Counted from the stretch's first letter, positions 14,055 to 22,878 are shown. The stretch is 64,000 nucleotides of DNA from UBA1479 sp040221095 (GCA_040221095.1 JAVJVP010000018.1:248001-312000), one strand, 5' to 3'. Notes: generated by a model from the sequence alone, not told the origin. Numbers and translations are program-made.

Positions 14055-16415
14055 TCAGGCCGCGTCGCCCAGAAGTTTCTTGGGATCGAAGGCGCCCTTG
14101 GCCTGGATCGCCTTCCACACCTTCTGCGGCGTCAGCGGCATGTCGATATGGGTGACGCCGTAATCCTTCAGCGCGTCGAGCACGGCGTTGACCGCCGCCG
14201 GGCAGGCGCCGACGCAACCGGCCTCGCCCGCACCCTTGACGCCCAAGGGGTTCTTCTTGGTCGGCGCACCTTCGTAATAGCCGATCTCCATGTTGGGGAT
14301 CTCGTCCGCATGGGGCAGGCCGTAATCCATCAGCGAGCCGGTCACCAGCTGGCCATTGTCCGGGTCGTAGACGATGTCTTCCAGGAAGGCCTGGCCGATG
14401 CCCTGGGCGACGCCGCCCATGACCTGGCCGTCGGCCAGCATGGGGTTGATGATGGTGCCGAAGTCGTCCATCACCCAGTAGCCCAGGAATTCGACCGTGC
14501 CCGTTTCCGGATCGACCGCGACGGCGGCTGCATGGACGCCGTTGGGGATCGAGATGACGCCCCGTTCGAACACCGAGGAATGGTCAAGGCAGCCCTCTTC
14601 CATGCCTTCGGGCAGCTTGTCCTTGTCCATGGAGGCGTCGATTACATCGTTCATGGAAACGGATGAGGCGCCGGCCTTGAAGGTGCCGTCCTCATACTCG
14701 ACCTCGTCCGTTTCCGACTGCAACAGGCGGGCGGCGACGGGCTTGGCCAGATCGATGATTTCCTGCGCCGCCTGCTGGACGGCGTTGCCGCCGACCTCCA
14801 TCCCGCGCGAGCCGCCATGGCCGCCGCCCAGGGGCGTGGCCGTGGTGTCGGATTGGCGGAACTTGATACGGCCCACGTCGACGCCCAGGTTGGCGGCGAG
14901 GATCTGGGCCAGGGAGGTTTCATGCCCCATGCCCGTGGAGGACGTGCCGACGGCAAGCTCGATGGAGCCGTCCTTGTTGAAGGTCACGCCCGCGTGCTCC
15001 TTCGGCCCGCCGCCCGTGCATTCCAGATAGGGGGCGATGGCGAAGCCGTATTTCTTGCCGGCGGCCTCGGCCTTGGCGCGAAGGGCGGCCTGATCGGCCT
15101 TTTCCGCCATCTTCATGGTTTCCTCGAACAGCAACGGGAAGTCGCCGGAATCCACGTCGAGACCCATGGGCGTCTTATGCGGCAGCATTTCCCGGGGCAT
15201 CAGGTTCTTGCGGCGCAGTTCGATGGGATCGAAGCCGAGCTTCCTGGCAGCGTATTCGACGATGCGTTCCGTCTGGAAGGTCGCTTCCGGACGGCCCGCG
15301 CCCCGGTAGGGGTCCATGGGGGCCGTGTTGGTCAGCACCGCGCGGCCCCAATAATGCATGGCCGGGAAGTGATAGGGCCCGCCCTGGGTGCGGGCGGAGC
15401 CGCCCGTGGGCGTGAACGGACCCACGGTCCAGGCATAGGCGCCGATACCGCCGACGGTGGTGGTACGCAGGGCCAGAAACTTGCCGTCCTTGGTCATCGC
15501 CAATTCGACGCGGGACGACTGGCCCCGGCCGTGGGTGTCGGACAGAAAACTCTCCGAGCGCGAATTGATCCACTTCACCGGCCGGCCCAGGCGCTTGGCC
15601 GCGTACAGGCACAGGGGCGGTTCCGGATAGCCCGAGTTCTTGGCCCCGAAGCCGCCGCCCACGTCGGGGGCGATGTGGTCGAGCTGGCTTTTGTCGATGT
15701 TCAGGACCTCGGCGAAGGTGTCGCGATTGGCGTGCACGTTCTGCGAGGCGTTCCACAAGGTGTACTTGTCCGCCGCCGCGTCATAGGCGGCGACGCAGCC
15801 GCGCGTTTCGATCGGCACGGCGGTGACGCGGTTGTTCAGCACGTCGAGGGAGACCACATGGTCGGCCTCGGCGAAGGCCTTGTCCGTGCCGGCCTTGTCG
15901 CCCAGCTCGAAGTTCAGGCACAGGTTGTTCGGGATGTCGTCCCACAATTGCGGGGCGCCGGGCTTCAGGGCCTCGACCGGGTCGATCACGGCGGGCAGTT
16001 CCTCGTAGTCGACCTCGACCGCTTCCGCCGCCGCCTGGGCCTGGGTCAGGGTTTCGGCGACCACCAGGGCCACCGGCTCGCCGACATAGCGCACCCGGTC
16101 GATGGCCAGGCAATGACGCGCGGGCTCCTTCAGCGGCGTGCCGTCGGCGTTGTTCTTCACGCCGGACTTGGTCGGCATGGGTTTGAAGCCCTCGCGCTGC
16201 CAGTCGTCGCGGGTGACGACCAGAAGCACGCCGTCCATGGCCATCGCCGCCGAGGTGTCGATGGCGTTGATGGTGGCATGGGCATAGGCCGCGCGCACCA
16301 CGACGGCGCGGGCCTGGCCGTCCAGGTTGACGTCGTCGATATAGCGGCCGTGGCCGGTCAGGAAGCGATGATCCTCGAACCGCTTGAGGGATTCGCCGAT
16401 TTTTACGTTGCTCAT
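14055..16415 (-). CDS. coxL: Molybdenum hydroxylase large subunit (CoxL-like, form II)
   Basis: A 786-residue molybdopterin-binding subunit of the xanthine dehydrogenase/CO dehydrogenase family. Visible motifs are APDVGGGFGAKN, the active-site loop YRGAGR that marks form II (true form I CO dehydrogenases have AYxCSFR), and the catalytic glutamate Glu731 in KGAGEAG. It would bind the Mo-cytosine dinucleotide cofactor and oxidise the substrate, passing electrons to the [2Fe-2S] and FAD subunits encoded just upstream. Form II enzymes act on varied aldehydes or heterocycles, and their CO activity is disputed, so the gene symbol denotes family only. It follows coxM with a 17-bp gap. Confidence 0.92.
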   Translation of the reverse strand: MSNVKIGESLKRFEDHRFLTGHGRYIDDVNLDGQARAVVVRAAYAHATINAIDTSAAMAMDGVLLVVTRDDWQREGFKPMPTKSGVKNNADGTPLKEPARHCLAIDRVRYVGEPVALVVAETLTQAQAAAEAVEVDYEELPAVIDPVEALKPGAPQLWDDIPNNLCLNFELGDKAGTDKAFAEADHVVSLDVLNNRVTAVPIETRGCVAAYDAAADKYTLWNASQNVHANRDTFAEVLNIDKSQLDHIAPDVGGGFGAKNSGYPEPPLCLYAAKRLGRPVKWINSRSESFLSDTHGRGQSSRVELAMTKDGKFLALRTTTVGGIGAYAWTVGPFTPTGGSARTQGGPYHFPAMHYWGRAVLTNTAPMDPYRGAGRPEATFQTERIVEYAARKLGFDPIELRRKNLMPREMLPHKTPMGLDVDSGDFPLLFEETMKMAEKADQAALRAKAEAAGKKYGFAIAPYLECTGGGPKEHAGVTFNKDGSIELAVGTSSTGMGHETSLAQILAANLGVDVGRIKFRQSDTTATPLGGGHGGSRGMEVGGNAVQQAAQEIIDLAKPVAARLLQSETDEVEYEDGTFKAGASSVSMNDVIDASMDKDKLPEGMEEGCLDHSSVFERGVISIPNGVHAAAVAVDPETGTVEFLGYWVMDDFGTIINPMLADGQVMGGVAQGIGQAFLEDIVYDPDNGQLVTGSLMDYGLPHADEIPNMEIGYYEGAPTKKNPLGVKGAGEAGCVGACPAAVNAVLDALKDYGVTHIDMPLTPQKVWKAIQAKGAFDPKKLLGDAA

Positions 16416-16432
16416 GTTTCCGTACTCCCCCT

Positions 16433-17239
16433 TCAGCCTTGCCCGTTGGCCTGATTGACGGCCCGCTTCGCCATGACGCCGATCAGATTGGCGCGGTATT
16501 CCGCGTCGGCATGCATGTCGGTCATCAGGTCGTCGGCCGGCACGGTGACGCCGCTTAGGGCGTCGGCTGAAAAATTGTTGTTCAAGGCGTCTTCGATTTC
16601 CACGGCACGGAACACGCCGTCCTGGCCCGCCCCCGTGACCGCGACGCGCACACCCGATGCGGTCTTGGCGACGAATACGCCGACCAGGGCATAGCGCGAC
16701 GCCGGGTTCGGAAACTTGCCGTAGCCGGCCTTTTCCGGCACCGGAAACTTGACCGCCTTGATGATCTCGCCGGGTTCCAGGTTGGTCGCGAACATGCCGT
16801 CGAAATAGTCCTCGGCGGCGATCTCGCGCTGGTCCGTGACGACCGTGGCCCCCAGGCCCATGACGGCGGCGGGATAGTCGGCGGAGGGATCGTTGTTGGC
16901 GAGGGAGCCGCCGATGGTGCCCCGGTTGCGCACCTGGGCGTCACCGATGCCGCCGGCCAGGACCGTCAGCGCGGGCAGCACGTTCTTGATCTCGGCGGAT
17001 GCCGCGACCACCGCATGGCGGGTCATGGCGCCGATGGTGATGATGCCGCCGGAAACCGTGATTCCGGTCAGGCCGTCGACCTTGTTCAGGTCGACCACGT
17101 CCGTCGGCATGGCCAGGCCCTGCTTGAGGACCGGGATCAGCGTCTGGCCGCCGGCCATATACATGGCGTCGTCGGCGTTGGCATGGGCGGCGGCGGCATC
17201 GCTCAATGACGCGGGCCGCGTGTACTTGAAATCTTCCAT
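16433..17239 (-). CDS. coxM: Molybdenum hydroxylase FAD-binding subunit (CoxM-like)
   Basis: A 268-residue flavoprotein subunit. FAD-binding motifs are AGGQTLIP near residue 30 and TIGGSLANNDPSADYPA near residue 110, both standard for CoxM/CutM proteins. The C-terminal CO_deh_flav_C domain follows. It accepts electrons from the iron-sulfur subunit and passes them to the respiratory chain. I use the ATG at 17239; a longer open frame reaching 17587 is only read-through over coxS. The gene is the middle cistron of coxS-coxM-coxL, with gaps of 11 and 17 bp. Confidence 0.93.
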   Translation of the reverse strand: MEDFKYTRPASLSDAAAAHANADDAMYMAGGQTLIPVLKQGLAMPTDVVDLNKVDGLTGITVSGGIITIGAMTRHAVVAASAEIKNVLPALTVLAGGIGDAQVRNRGTIGGSLANNDPSADYPAAVMGLGATVVTDQREIAAEDYFDGMFATNLEPGEIIKAVKFPVPEKAGYGKFPNPASRYALVGVFVAKTASGVRVAVTGAGQDGVFRAVEIEDALNNNFSADALSGVTVPADDLMTDMHADAEYRANLIGVMAKRAVNQANGQG

Positions 17240-17250
17240 GTCGTTTCCCC

Positions 17251-17718
17251 TCAGCCCCGCAGCGCCTTGGCGCCGTCCAGGACGGCGGCGACGATGTTCT
17301 GATAGCCCGTGCAGCGGCAGATGTTGCCTTCCAGGCCGTGGCGCACATCGGCCTCGGTCGGGTCGGGGGTGTCCTTGACCAGGGTCATGGCGCGCATGAC
17401 CATGCCGGGGGTACAGAACCCGCACTGCAGGCCGTGATGGTCGTTGAACGCCTTCTGCATGGGGTTCAACTGGCCTTCCGGAGCCAGACCCTCGATGGTC
17501 GTGATCTCGGCGCCGTCGGCCTGGGCCGCCAGCATGGTGCAGCTTTTCACGGCCTGGCCGTTGAGATGCACGGTGCAGGCGCCGCATTGGCTGGTGTCGC
17601 AGCCGATGTGGGTGCCCGTCAGTTTCAGGGTTTCGCGGATGAATTCGACAAGCAACGTACGGCCCTCGACGGACTTGGTGATCTGCTCGCCATTTACGGT
17701 TAGGGATATATCTGGCAT
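17251..17718 (-). CDS. coxS: Molybdenum hydroxylase [2Fe-2S] subunit (CoxS-like)
   Basis: A 155-residue small subunit with two iron-sulfur domains. The plant-ferredoxin-type cluster is bound by Cys40, Cys45, Cys48 and Cys60 (GCDTSQCGAC, then KSC). The helical domain binds the second cluster through Cys99, Cys102, Cys134 and Cys136 (CGFC and CRC). It relays electrons from the molybdenum site to FAD. I chose the ATG at 17718 because the ferredoxin fold starts immediately; the frame continues open for more than 2 kb upstream only by chance. It is the first gene of the minus-strand operon and faces the MocA-like gene. Confidence 0.95.
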   Translation of the reverse strand: MPDISLTVNGEQITKSVEGRTLLVEFIRETLKLTGTHIGCDTSQCGACTVHLNGQAVKSCTMLAAQADGAEITTIEGLAPEGQLNPMQKAFNDHHGLQCGFCTPGMVMRAMTLVKDTPDPTEADVRHGLEGNICRCTGYQNIVAAVLDGAKALRG

Positions 17719-17791
17719 GGCCCTTTCAAACCCCTGTTCAGGGCTTGTCCTGGATGTTTTTCGGATGAATGGCGTCTGTGCGCCTGGAATA

Positions 17792-17804
17792 ATTGTATAC
17801 AAAT
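17792..17804. promoter_or_regulatory. Palindromic operator candidate in the cox divergent promoter
   Basis: The 132-bp gap between coxS and the MocA-like gene turns AT-rich around 17788-17812 and contains the perfect palindrome TTGTATACAA at 17793-17802. GTATAC-centred palindromes are typical operators of FCD-class GntR regulators. Its central position would allow control of both the structural operon and the maturation operon. No GntR gene is in the window. Confidence 0.45.
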
Positions 17805-17850
17805 CATATAACAGGACTCCTTCGGCAGGAAAACCCGCTAACAGGCTCAG

Positions 17851-18471
17851 ATGCAAGTTACAGATCAAAAAAACGGTGCCGATCCGGCCCCTTCGCGGGT
17901 GACCGCCGTGGTGCTGGCGGCGGGCCGCTCGACCCGCATGGCGCCGGTCAACAAGTTGACCGTCGACTATCGGGGGGCGGCCCTGGTGCGGCACGCGGCG
18001 GAGGCGGCCCTGGCGTCGCGAGTGGGCGAGGTGATCGCCGTCGTCGGCCATGAGGCCGAGGCCGTGCGGGACGTCCTGTCCGGGCTGGACGTGCGCATCG
18101 TCGCCAATCCGGACTATGCGACGGGCCTGGCGTCCTCGGTCAAGGCGGGGATCGCCGCCGTGGGGGCGGAAGCCGCGGGCGCGGTCATCCTGCTGGGCGA
18201 CATGCCGGGGGTCACGTCGGCGGTGGTCGATGCCCTGATCGAGGCGTTCGAGGGAACGGCCGGTCAAAAAATCTGCCAGCCCCGGTATGACGGAAAGCCG
18301 GGCAATCCCGTGCTCTGGCCGCGCCGCCTGTTCGCCGAGTTCTCCGGCCTTTCCGGCGATGTCGGGGCCAAGCCGCTGCTGGCACGCCACACGGCCGATG
18401 TTCTGGGGGTGGACGTGGGCACCGATGCTATCCATATGGATATCGACGCGCCCACCGATCTTGGCGCCTGA
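17851..18471 (+). CDS. MocA-like molybdenum cofactor cytidylyltransferase
   Basis: A 206-residue nucleotidyltransferase with the family's LAAGRSTRM loop at residues 23-31, followed by a lysine (NKL) and the metal site GDMPGV. MocA attaches CMP to Mo-molybdopterin, giving the MCD form used by CoxL-type hydroxylases, so the location opposite coxSML fits well. An NTP-transferase for another cofactor is the main alternative. The ATG at 17851 precedes a short polar leader. It begins the plus-strand maturation operon, followed after 87 bp by coxG. Confidence 0.85.
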   Translation: MQVTDQKNGADPAPSRVTAVVLAAGRSTRMAPVNKLTVDYRGAALVRHAAEAALASRVGEVIAVVGHEAEAVRDVLSGLDVRIVANPDYATGLASSVKAGIAAVGAEAAGAVILLGDMPGVTSAVVDALIEAFEGTAGQKICQPRYDGKPGNPVLWPRRLFAEFSGLSGDVGAKPLLARHTADVLGVDVGTDAIHMDIDAPTDLGA

Positions 18472-18558
18472 ACATTCCCGACATGACATTTGGAACATAT
18501 CGAGGCATAAAGAGCCCACGATATCCCGCAGACAGCCCAAGAAGGACGTGAAAGACCC

Positions 18559-19173
18559 ATGGATCTGAAGGACCAACGCCGCATCGCCGCCCCGAGAGAG
18601 GCCGTGTTCGCCGCCCTCAACGACCCGGACATCCTGGCCAAGGCCATTCCCGGTTGCGAAAGCCTGGACATGGTTTCGGATACGGAATTCGCCGCCGTCG
18701 TGACCGCGAAGGTCGGGCCCGTGCGCGCCAAGTTCAACGGCCAGGTCACCCTGTCCGACCTCAACCCGCCGGAAAGCTACACCATCACCGGCGAAGGCAA
18801 GGGCGGTGCCGCCGGCTTCGCCAAGGGCGGGGCGGTCATCACCCTGACCGAGGACGGTGACGGCACCCTGCTGAGCTACGAGGTCAAGGCCGACGTTGGC
18901 GGTAAATTGGCGCAATTGGGCGGCCGCCTGATCGAGGGTACGTCCAAGAAACTGGCCGGCGAATTCTTTGAAACCTTCGAAAAACTGGTCGTCGAACGGA
19001 CCGGCGACGCCCCGGCCGAAGCGGAAGGCCCGGCGCAGCCGGCTCCCGACGCAGGCGAACCGGCGGCTCCTCCGTCCGACTCCGGTCTGGGCGGCAAGCT
19101 GTGGATTCCCGTCGCCATCGCCGCGGCGGCGGCCGTGGCCTATATGTTGTCGACCATGAAAATGTTCGGCTAG
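18559..19173 (+). CDS. coxG: CoxG-like SRPBCC protein with C-terminal membrane anchor
   Basis: A 204-residue protein. Residues 1 to about 145 form the CoxG/SRPBCC fold, recognised by MDLKDQRRIAAPREAVFAAL and FNGQVTLSDLNPPESYTI. A Pro/Ala-rich linker follows, and the last 25 residues are one hydrophobic helix. CoxG is reported to help recruit the CO dehydrogenase complex to the membrane; newer work sees the family as quinone or lipid binding. The anchor fits such a role. The gene lies 15 bp ahead of the XdhC/CoxI gene. Confidence 0.9.
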   Translation: MDLKDQRRIAAPREAVFAALNDPDILAKAIPGCESLDMVSDTEFAAVVTAKVGPVRAKFNGQVTLSDLNPPESYTITGEGKGGAAGFAKGGAVITLTEDGDGTLLSYEVKADVGGKLAQLGGRLIEGTSKKLAGEFFETFEKLVVERTGDAPAEAEGPAQPAPDAGEPAAPPSDSGLGGKLWIPVAIAAAAAVAYMLSTMKMFG

Positions 19174-19188
19174 GAGGGACGCCCAACC

Positions 19189-20208
19189 ATGTCCCTGCCC
19201 ACGGACCAGATGCTGCCCGCCGACGACGTGTTCGACGCCGCCCTTGCCTGGCGGGACGCCGGCAAGCCCGTGGCCCTGGCCACCGTCGTTTCCACCTGGG
19301 GGTCGTCGCCGCGCCCGCCGGGAAGCCACCTGGGGGTATCCGCCGACGGCGAGATGACGGGTTCCGTCTCCGGCGGCTGCATCGAGGGGGCGGTGGTCAA
19401 GGAAGCCCTCGACATTCTCAAGGGTGCTCCGGCCCAGGTCCTCGACTTCGGTGTCACCGACCAGCAGGCCTGGGACGTGGGCCTGGCCTGCGGCGGCGCG
19501 GTCAAGGTTCTGGTCCGTGATTTCGTGCCCCTGATCCCGTTGTACACGCAGGCCCGCGCGGGGCTGGCCTCGGGCCAGTCCTCGGCCCTGGTGACACGCC
19601 TGGACAGCGGCGAAACGGTGCCGTTCGACGCGGCGGACCTGCCCGCGCCCGTGGCCGAGGCGGCCCGCGCGGCATTGCAACACGACCGCTCCCGCGCCTA
19701 TTCGGGTGACGACGGCGACTGGTTCATCGAGGTCGTGGCCCCCCCGCGGCGCCTGATCGTGGTCGGCGCGGTGCATATCGCCCAGGCCCTGGTGCCCATG
19801 GCGGCCATGGCCGGGTTCCGGGTCACGGTCGTCGACCCGCGCCGGGCCTATGCCTCCGACACCCGGTTTCCCGGCGTCGACGTGCGCACGGATTGGCCGG
19901 ACGAGGCCCTGGACGAATTGAAGCCCGACAGCCGCACGGCCATCGTCACCCTGACCCATGACCCCAAGCTGGACGATCCGGCCCTGGACAGGGCCCTGCA
20001 GTCGCAAGCCTTTTATATCGGCTCCCTCGGCAGTTCGCGGACCCAGGCGAAACGGGTCGAACGCCTGGCCGAGGTCGGCTTCGACGAAGCATCCATCCAG
20101 CGCATCCACGGGCCCATCGGGCTGCGTATCGGAGCACAGTCGCCCGCGGAAATCGCCGTCAGCATCCTGGCCGAGATCATCGCCCGGATGCGCGGCGCTG
20201 CGGACTAG
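19189..20208 (+). CDS. XdhC/CoxI family Moco-maturation protein
   Basis: A 339-residue protein. The N-terminal XdhC_CoxI domain is marked by TVVSTWGSSPRPPGSHL and GSVSGGCIEGAVV, and the C-terminal Rossmann-type domain by IVVGAVHIAQALVPMA. XdhC proteins bind the molybdenum cofactor, protect it during sulfuration and insert it into the target hydroxylase. In this operon it probably serves the CoxL-type subunit encoded on the other strand. Length and domain order match the family. The next gene, a cysteine desulfurase, could supply the sulfur. Confidence 0.92.
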   Translation: MSLPTDQMLPADDVFDAALAWRDAGKPVALATVVSTWGSSPRPPGSHLGVSADGEMTGSVSGGCIEGAVVKEALDILKGAPAQVLDFGVTDQQAWDVGLACGGAVKVLVRDFVPLIPLYTQARAGLASGQSSALVTRLDSGETVPFDAADLPAPVAEAARAALQHDRSRAYSGDDGDWFIEVVAPPRRLIVVGAVHIAQALVPMAAMAGFRVTVVDPRRAYASDTRFPGVDVRTDWPDEALDELKPDSRTAIVTLTHDPKLDDPALDRALQSQAFYIGSLGSSRTQAKRVERLAEVGFDEASIQRIHGPIGLRIGAQSPAEIAVSILAEIIARMRGAAD

Positions 20209-20221
20209 GGCGGGTTCGTCT

Positions 20222-21424
20222 GTGTTGTCCCTGCGCGATCAGTTTCCCTCCCTGGCCTCGGGCCTGGCCGGCGCCTATCTGGACAACGCGGCGATGACCC
20301 AGATCGCGGCTCCCGTGCTGGCCCGCATGGCGTCGTTCGAAACAAGCGGCCGGGCCAACGTGAAACGCGGCATCTATCCCCTGGCGACCCAGGCGACCGC
20401 GGCCTTCGAGGGCGCGCGAGCGGCCTTAGCCCGTTACCTGGGCGCGCAAAACCCGAACGAGGTGGTGTTCACCTCCGGCGCCACGGCGGCGATCAACCTT
20501 GTCGCCCACGGTTTCGGCGCGGGGTTGGTCCCCGGCGACGAAATCATCATCGGCGAAGGCGAACACCACGCCAACATCGTGCCCTGGCAGATGCTGCGCG
20601 ACCGCGCGGGCGTGGTCCTCAAGGTGCTGCCGGTGGACGACGCGGGCTACCCCCGGCTGGACGCCCTGGACGATCTGATGACGGCGCGCACACGGCTGAT
20701 TGCCGTGACTCATGCCTCCAACGTCACGGGGACGGTGACCGATGTCGCGGCGATCTGCGACAAGGCCAGCGCCCGGGGCGTGCGCGTGCTGGTCGACGGC
20801 GCGCAGATGGCGGCCCACGGGCCCGTCGATGTCGATGCCCTGGGCTGCGACTTCTATGTCGTCACCGGGCATAAGATGTTCGGGCCGACGGGTGTCGGCG
20901 TGCTGTGGGCGCGGGCGGAGGTTCTGGACGGCATGGCGCCCTTCATGGGCGGCGGCGAAATGATCCGCCGCGTCACCTTCGATGAAACCACCTATGCCCC
21001 GCCGCCCCATCGGTTCGAGGCCGGCACCCCGCCGGTGACCCAGGCCATCGGTCTGGGGGCTGCGGCGGACCTGCTGCTGGGCCTGGACTGGCCGGAAATC
21101 CGCGTCCATGAACAGACCCTTCTCGGCGCCCTGATGGCATGGTTCGCGGAACGGAACAGAATCACGGTGATCGGCCCGGGGGCCGCCGCCAAGCGCCTGC
21201 CGATCCTGTCCTTCACCATTGCCGACGCCCATCCCCACGACATTTGCGAACTGATGGGGGCCAGGGGCGTCGCCCTGCGCGGCGGCCATCATTGCGCCCA
21301 ACCGTTGATGGACCGCCTGGGGGTCGAGGCGACGACCCGGGCCAGCCTGGCGCTCTACAACGTGCAGGGCGACATCGACGTCTTCACGGACGCCCTGGAC
21401 GAAACGCTGAAAGTGCTGGCATGA
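20222..21424 (+). CDS. SufS-like cysteine desulfurase (class V aminotransferase)
   Basis: About 400 residues. The PLP lysine is in VTGHKMFGPTG and the catalytic cysteine in RGGHHCAQPLM, as in group II (SufS/CsdA) desulfurases. I choose the GTG at 20222 because the SufS N-terminus (FPSLASGLAGAYLDNAA) starts just after it; the open frame to 19958 overlaps the XdhC gene and is not credible. The enzyme mobilises sulfur from L-cysteine as an enzyme persulfide. It overlaps the IscU-like gene by 4 bp (ATGA) and follows xdhC by 13 bp. No sufBCD genes accompany it, so service of the molybdenum hydroxylase is likely. Confidence 0.9.
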   Translation: MLSLRDQFPSLASGLAGAYLDNAAMTQIAAPVLARMASFETSGRANVKRGIYPLATQATAAFEGARAALARYLGAQNPNEVVFTSGATAAINLVAHGFGAGLVPGDEIIIGEGEHHANIVPWQMLRDRAGVVLKVLPVDDAGYPRLDALDDLMTARTRLIAVTHASNVTGTVTDVAAICDKASARGVRVLVDGAQMAAHGPVDVDALGCDFYVVTGHKMFGPTGVGVLWARAEVLDGMAPFMGGGEMIRRVTFDETTYAPPPHRFEAGTPPVTQAIGLGAAADLLLGLDWPEIRVHEQTLLGALMAWFAERNRITVIGPGAAAKRLPILSFTIADAHPHDICELMGARGVALRGGHHCAQPLMDRLGVEATTRASLALYNVQGDIDVFTDALDETLKVLA

Positions 21425-21858
21425 GCGGCGCCGACGACATCTATGACGCGCGCATCAAGGACCTGGCGGCCAAGGCCCGCGGCCTGGGGCCGGTCGAACA
21501 TGCCGACTGCCGGCACGAGGCCGACAATTTCCTGTGCGGCGACCGGGCGGCGATCGAGGTCGAGCGGGATGGCGAAAGCATCAAGGCGATCGGCGGCAAG
21601 GTGCGGGGCTGCCTGCTGGTTCAGGCGGCGGCGGCGGTGATCGCCGAGGCCGCCCCCGGGGCAGACATCGGCGTGCTTCGCGACGGCGTGCGTCAAGCGG
21701 AGGCCCTGATGACGGCCGGCGCGCCGGCCACGGGTGCTTGGGAAGGGCTCAACGCCTTCACGCCCGTGCATGGCGTGAAGCACCGCCACGACTGCGTGCT
21801 GCTGCCGTTCCAGGCGCTCAAGGGCTGCCTCGATCAGGCCGGGCCACAGGACGGCTGA
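21421..21858 (+). CDS. IscU/SufU-like scaffold protein
   Basis: A 145-residue protein of the NifU N-terminal/IscU family. The three conserved cysteines are Cys39 (NFLCGD, with Asp41), Cys64 (KVRGCLL) and Cys125 (HRHDCVLLPF), the expected ligand set. An extra Cys30 is present. Translation is coupled to the desulfurase by an ATGA overlap. In Gram-positive bacteria SufS and SufU form such a pair, but alphaproteobacteria generally use a sufBCDSE-type system, so a second, dedicated pair next to a molybdenum hydroxylase cluster is notable. It may act as a sulfur acceptor or as a [2Fe-2S] scaffold for the small subunit. Confidence 0.85.
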   Translation: MSGADDIYDARIKDLAAKARGLGPVEHADCRHEADNFLCGDRAAIEVERDGESIKAIGGKVRGCLLVQAAAAVIAEAAPGADIGVLRDGVRQAEALMTAGAPATGAWEGLNAFTPVHGVKHRHDCVLLPFQALKGCLDQAGPQDG

Positions 21859-21864
21859 TCCCCC

Positions 21865-22878
21865 ATGGATCCGCTCAGCCAGGGCGCCCTCGGCGCGGTC
21901 CTCCCGCTCGCCACGCGCCGGCGCACCCAGGCCGCCGTGGCCGGGGGGCTCGGCTTCATCGCCGGGATGATGGCGGATCTGGATGTCCTGATCCGCTCAC
22001 AGACCGACCCCCTGCTGTTGCTGGAATATCACCGCCAGTTCACCCATTCCCTGATCTTCATCCCCGTGGGCGGGCTGATCGCGGCCCTCCTTTTGTATCG
22101 GCCGTTTCGCCGGTGGCACGGCCTGACGTTCCTGCAAACCTGGATGTTTTGCGCCCTGGGATACGGCACCCACGGGCTGCTCGACACGGCGACGTCCTAC
22201 GGGACCGTGCTGCTGTGGCCGTTCAGCGACGAACGCTTTTCCTGGAGCATCATCTCCATCGTCGATCCCCTGTTCACCCTGCCGGTTCTGGCGTTCGCCG
22301 CCCTGGGCGTGGTTCGGCGGAACGGCGCCTGGGGCCGGGCGGCCCTCGCCTGGGCTCTGGTCTATCTGGCGTTGGGGGCTGTTCAGCACCGCAATGCCCT
22401 GGCCATGGGCCATACCCTCGCGGCGGAACGGGGCCATGTGCCGCTGCGGATCGAGGTCAAGCCCAGCTTCGCCAACATTCTGGTGTGGAAGGTGATCTAC
22501 GAGACCGCCGACCGCTTCCACGTCGATGCGGTGCGCGCCGGCATCGGGCCCATGGTCATGCCGGGCACGTCCGTTCCGCGGCTTGATCCGGGGCGGGATT
22601 TTCCCTGGCTGCGGGCGGAGTCACGGCAGGCCCGCGATATCGCGCGGTTCGCCCGGTACAGCGACGGTTACGTGGCGCGCGACCCAACCCGCCCCGACCG
22701 CGTCATCGACATGCGCTATTCCTTCGTCCCGAATGAGATCGCGCCCCTGTGGTCGATCGGCCTACGGCCCGGCGCGGGACCCGACACGCATGTGACGTTC
22801 GACACCCATCGTGAATCGATGCGCGCGCGCCTGCCCGATTTGTGGCGGATGATCGTCGCGACGATGCCCGAGGGCTGA
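21865..22878 (+). CDS. YdjM-like membrane-bound metal-dependent hydrolase
   Basis: A 337-residue protein. The N-terminal part has five or so membrane helices and the family's metal-ligand pattern: MDPLSQGALGA, then GMMADLDVL and HRQFTHSL. A soluble C-terminal portion follows from about residue 190. This is the YdjM/DUF457 family; the E. coli member is LexA-regulated and its reaction is unknown. It starts 7 bp after the IscU-like gene, so it is probably the last cistron of that operon, although no role in molybdenum hydroxylase assembly is known. Confidence 0.85.
   Translation: MDPLSQGALGAVLPLATRRRTQAAVAGGLGFIAGMMADLDVLIRSQTDPLLLLEYHRQFTHSLIFIPVGGLIAALLLYRPFRRWHGLTFLQTWMFCALGYGTHGLLDTATSYGTVLLWPFSDERFSWSIISIVDPLFTLPVLAFAALGVVRRNGAWGRAALAWALVYLALGAVQHRNALAMGHTLAAERGHVPLRIEVKPSFANILVWKVIYETADRFHVDAVRAGIGPMVMPGTSVPRLDPGRDFPWLRAESRQARDIARFARYSDGYVARDPTRPDRVIDMRYSFVPNEIAPLWSIGLRPGAGPDTHVTFDTHRESMRARLPDLWRMIVATMPEG

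Noticed and set aside
14055..16415. Assignment of the hydroxylase as a true carbon monoxide dehydrogenase
   Set aside because: The active-site loop reads YRGAGR, the form II pattern; form I enzymes with proven CO oxidation carry AYxCSFR. CO activity cannot be claimed.
17251..20109. Minus-strand open frame of about 950 codons over the cox maturation genes
   Set aside because: Only its 3' end (coxS) is real. The remainder is antisense to xdhC, coxG and the MocA-like gene and has no protein-like pattern.
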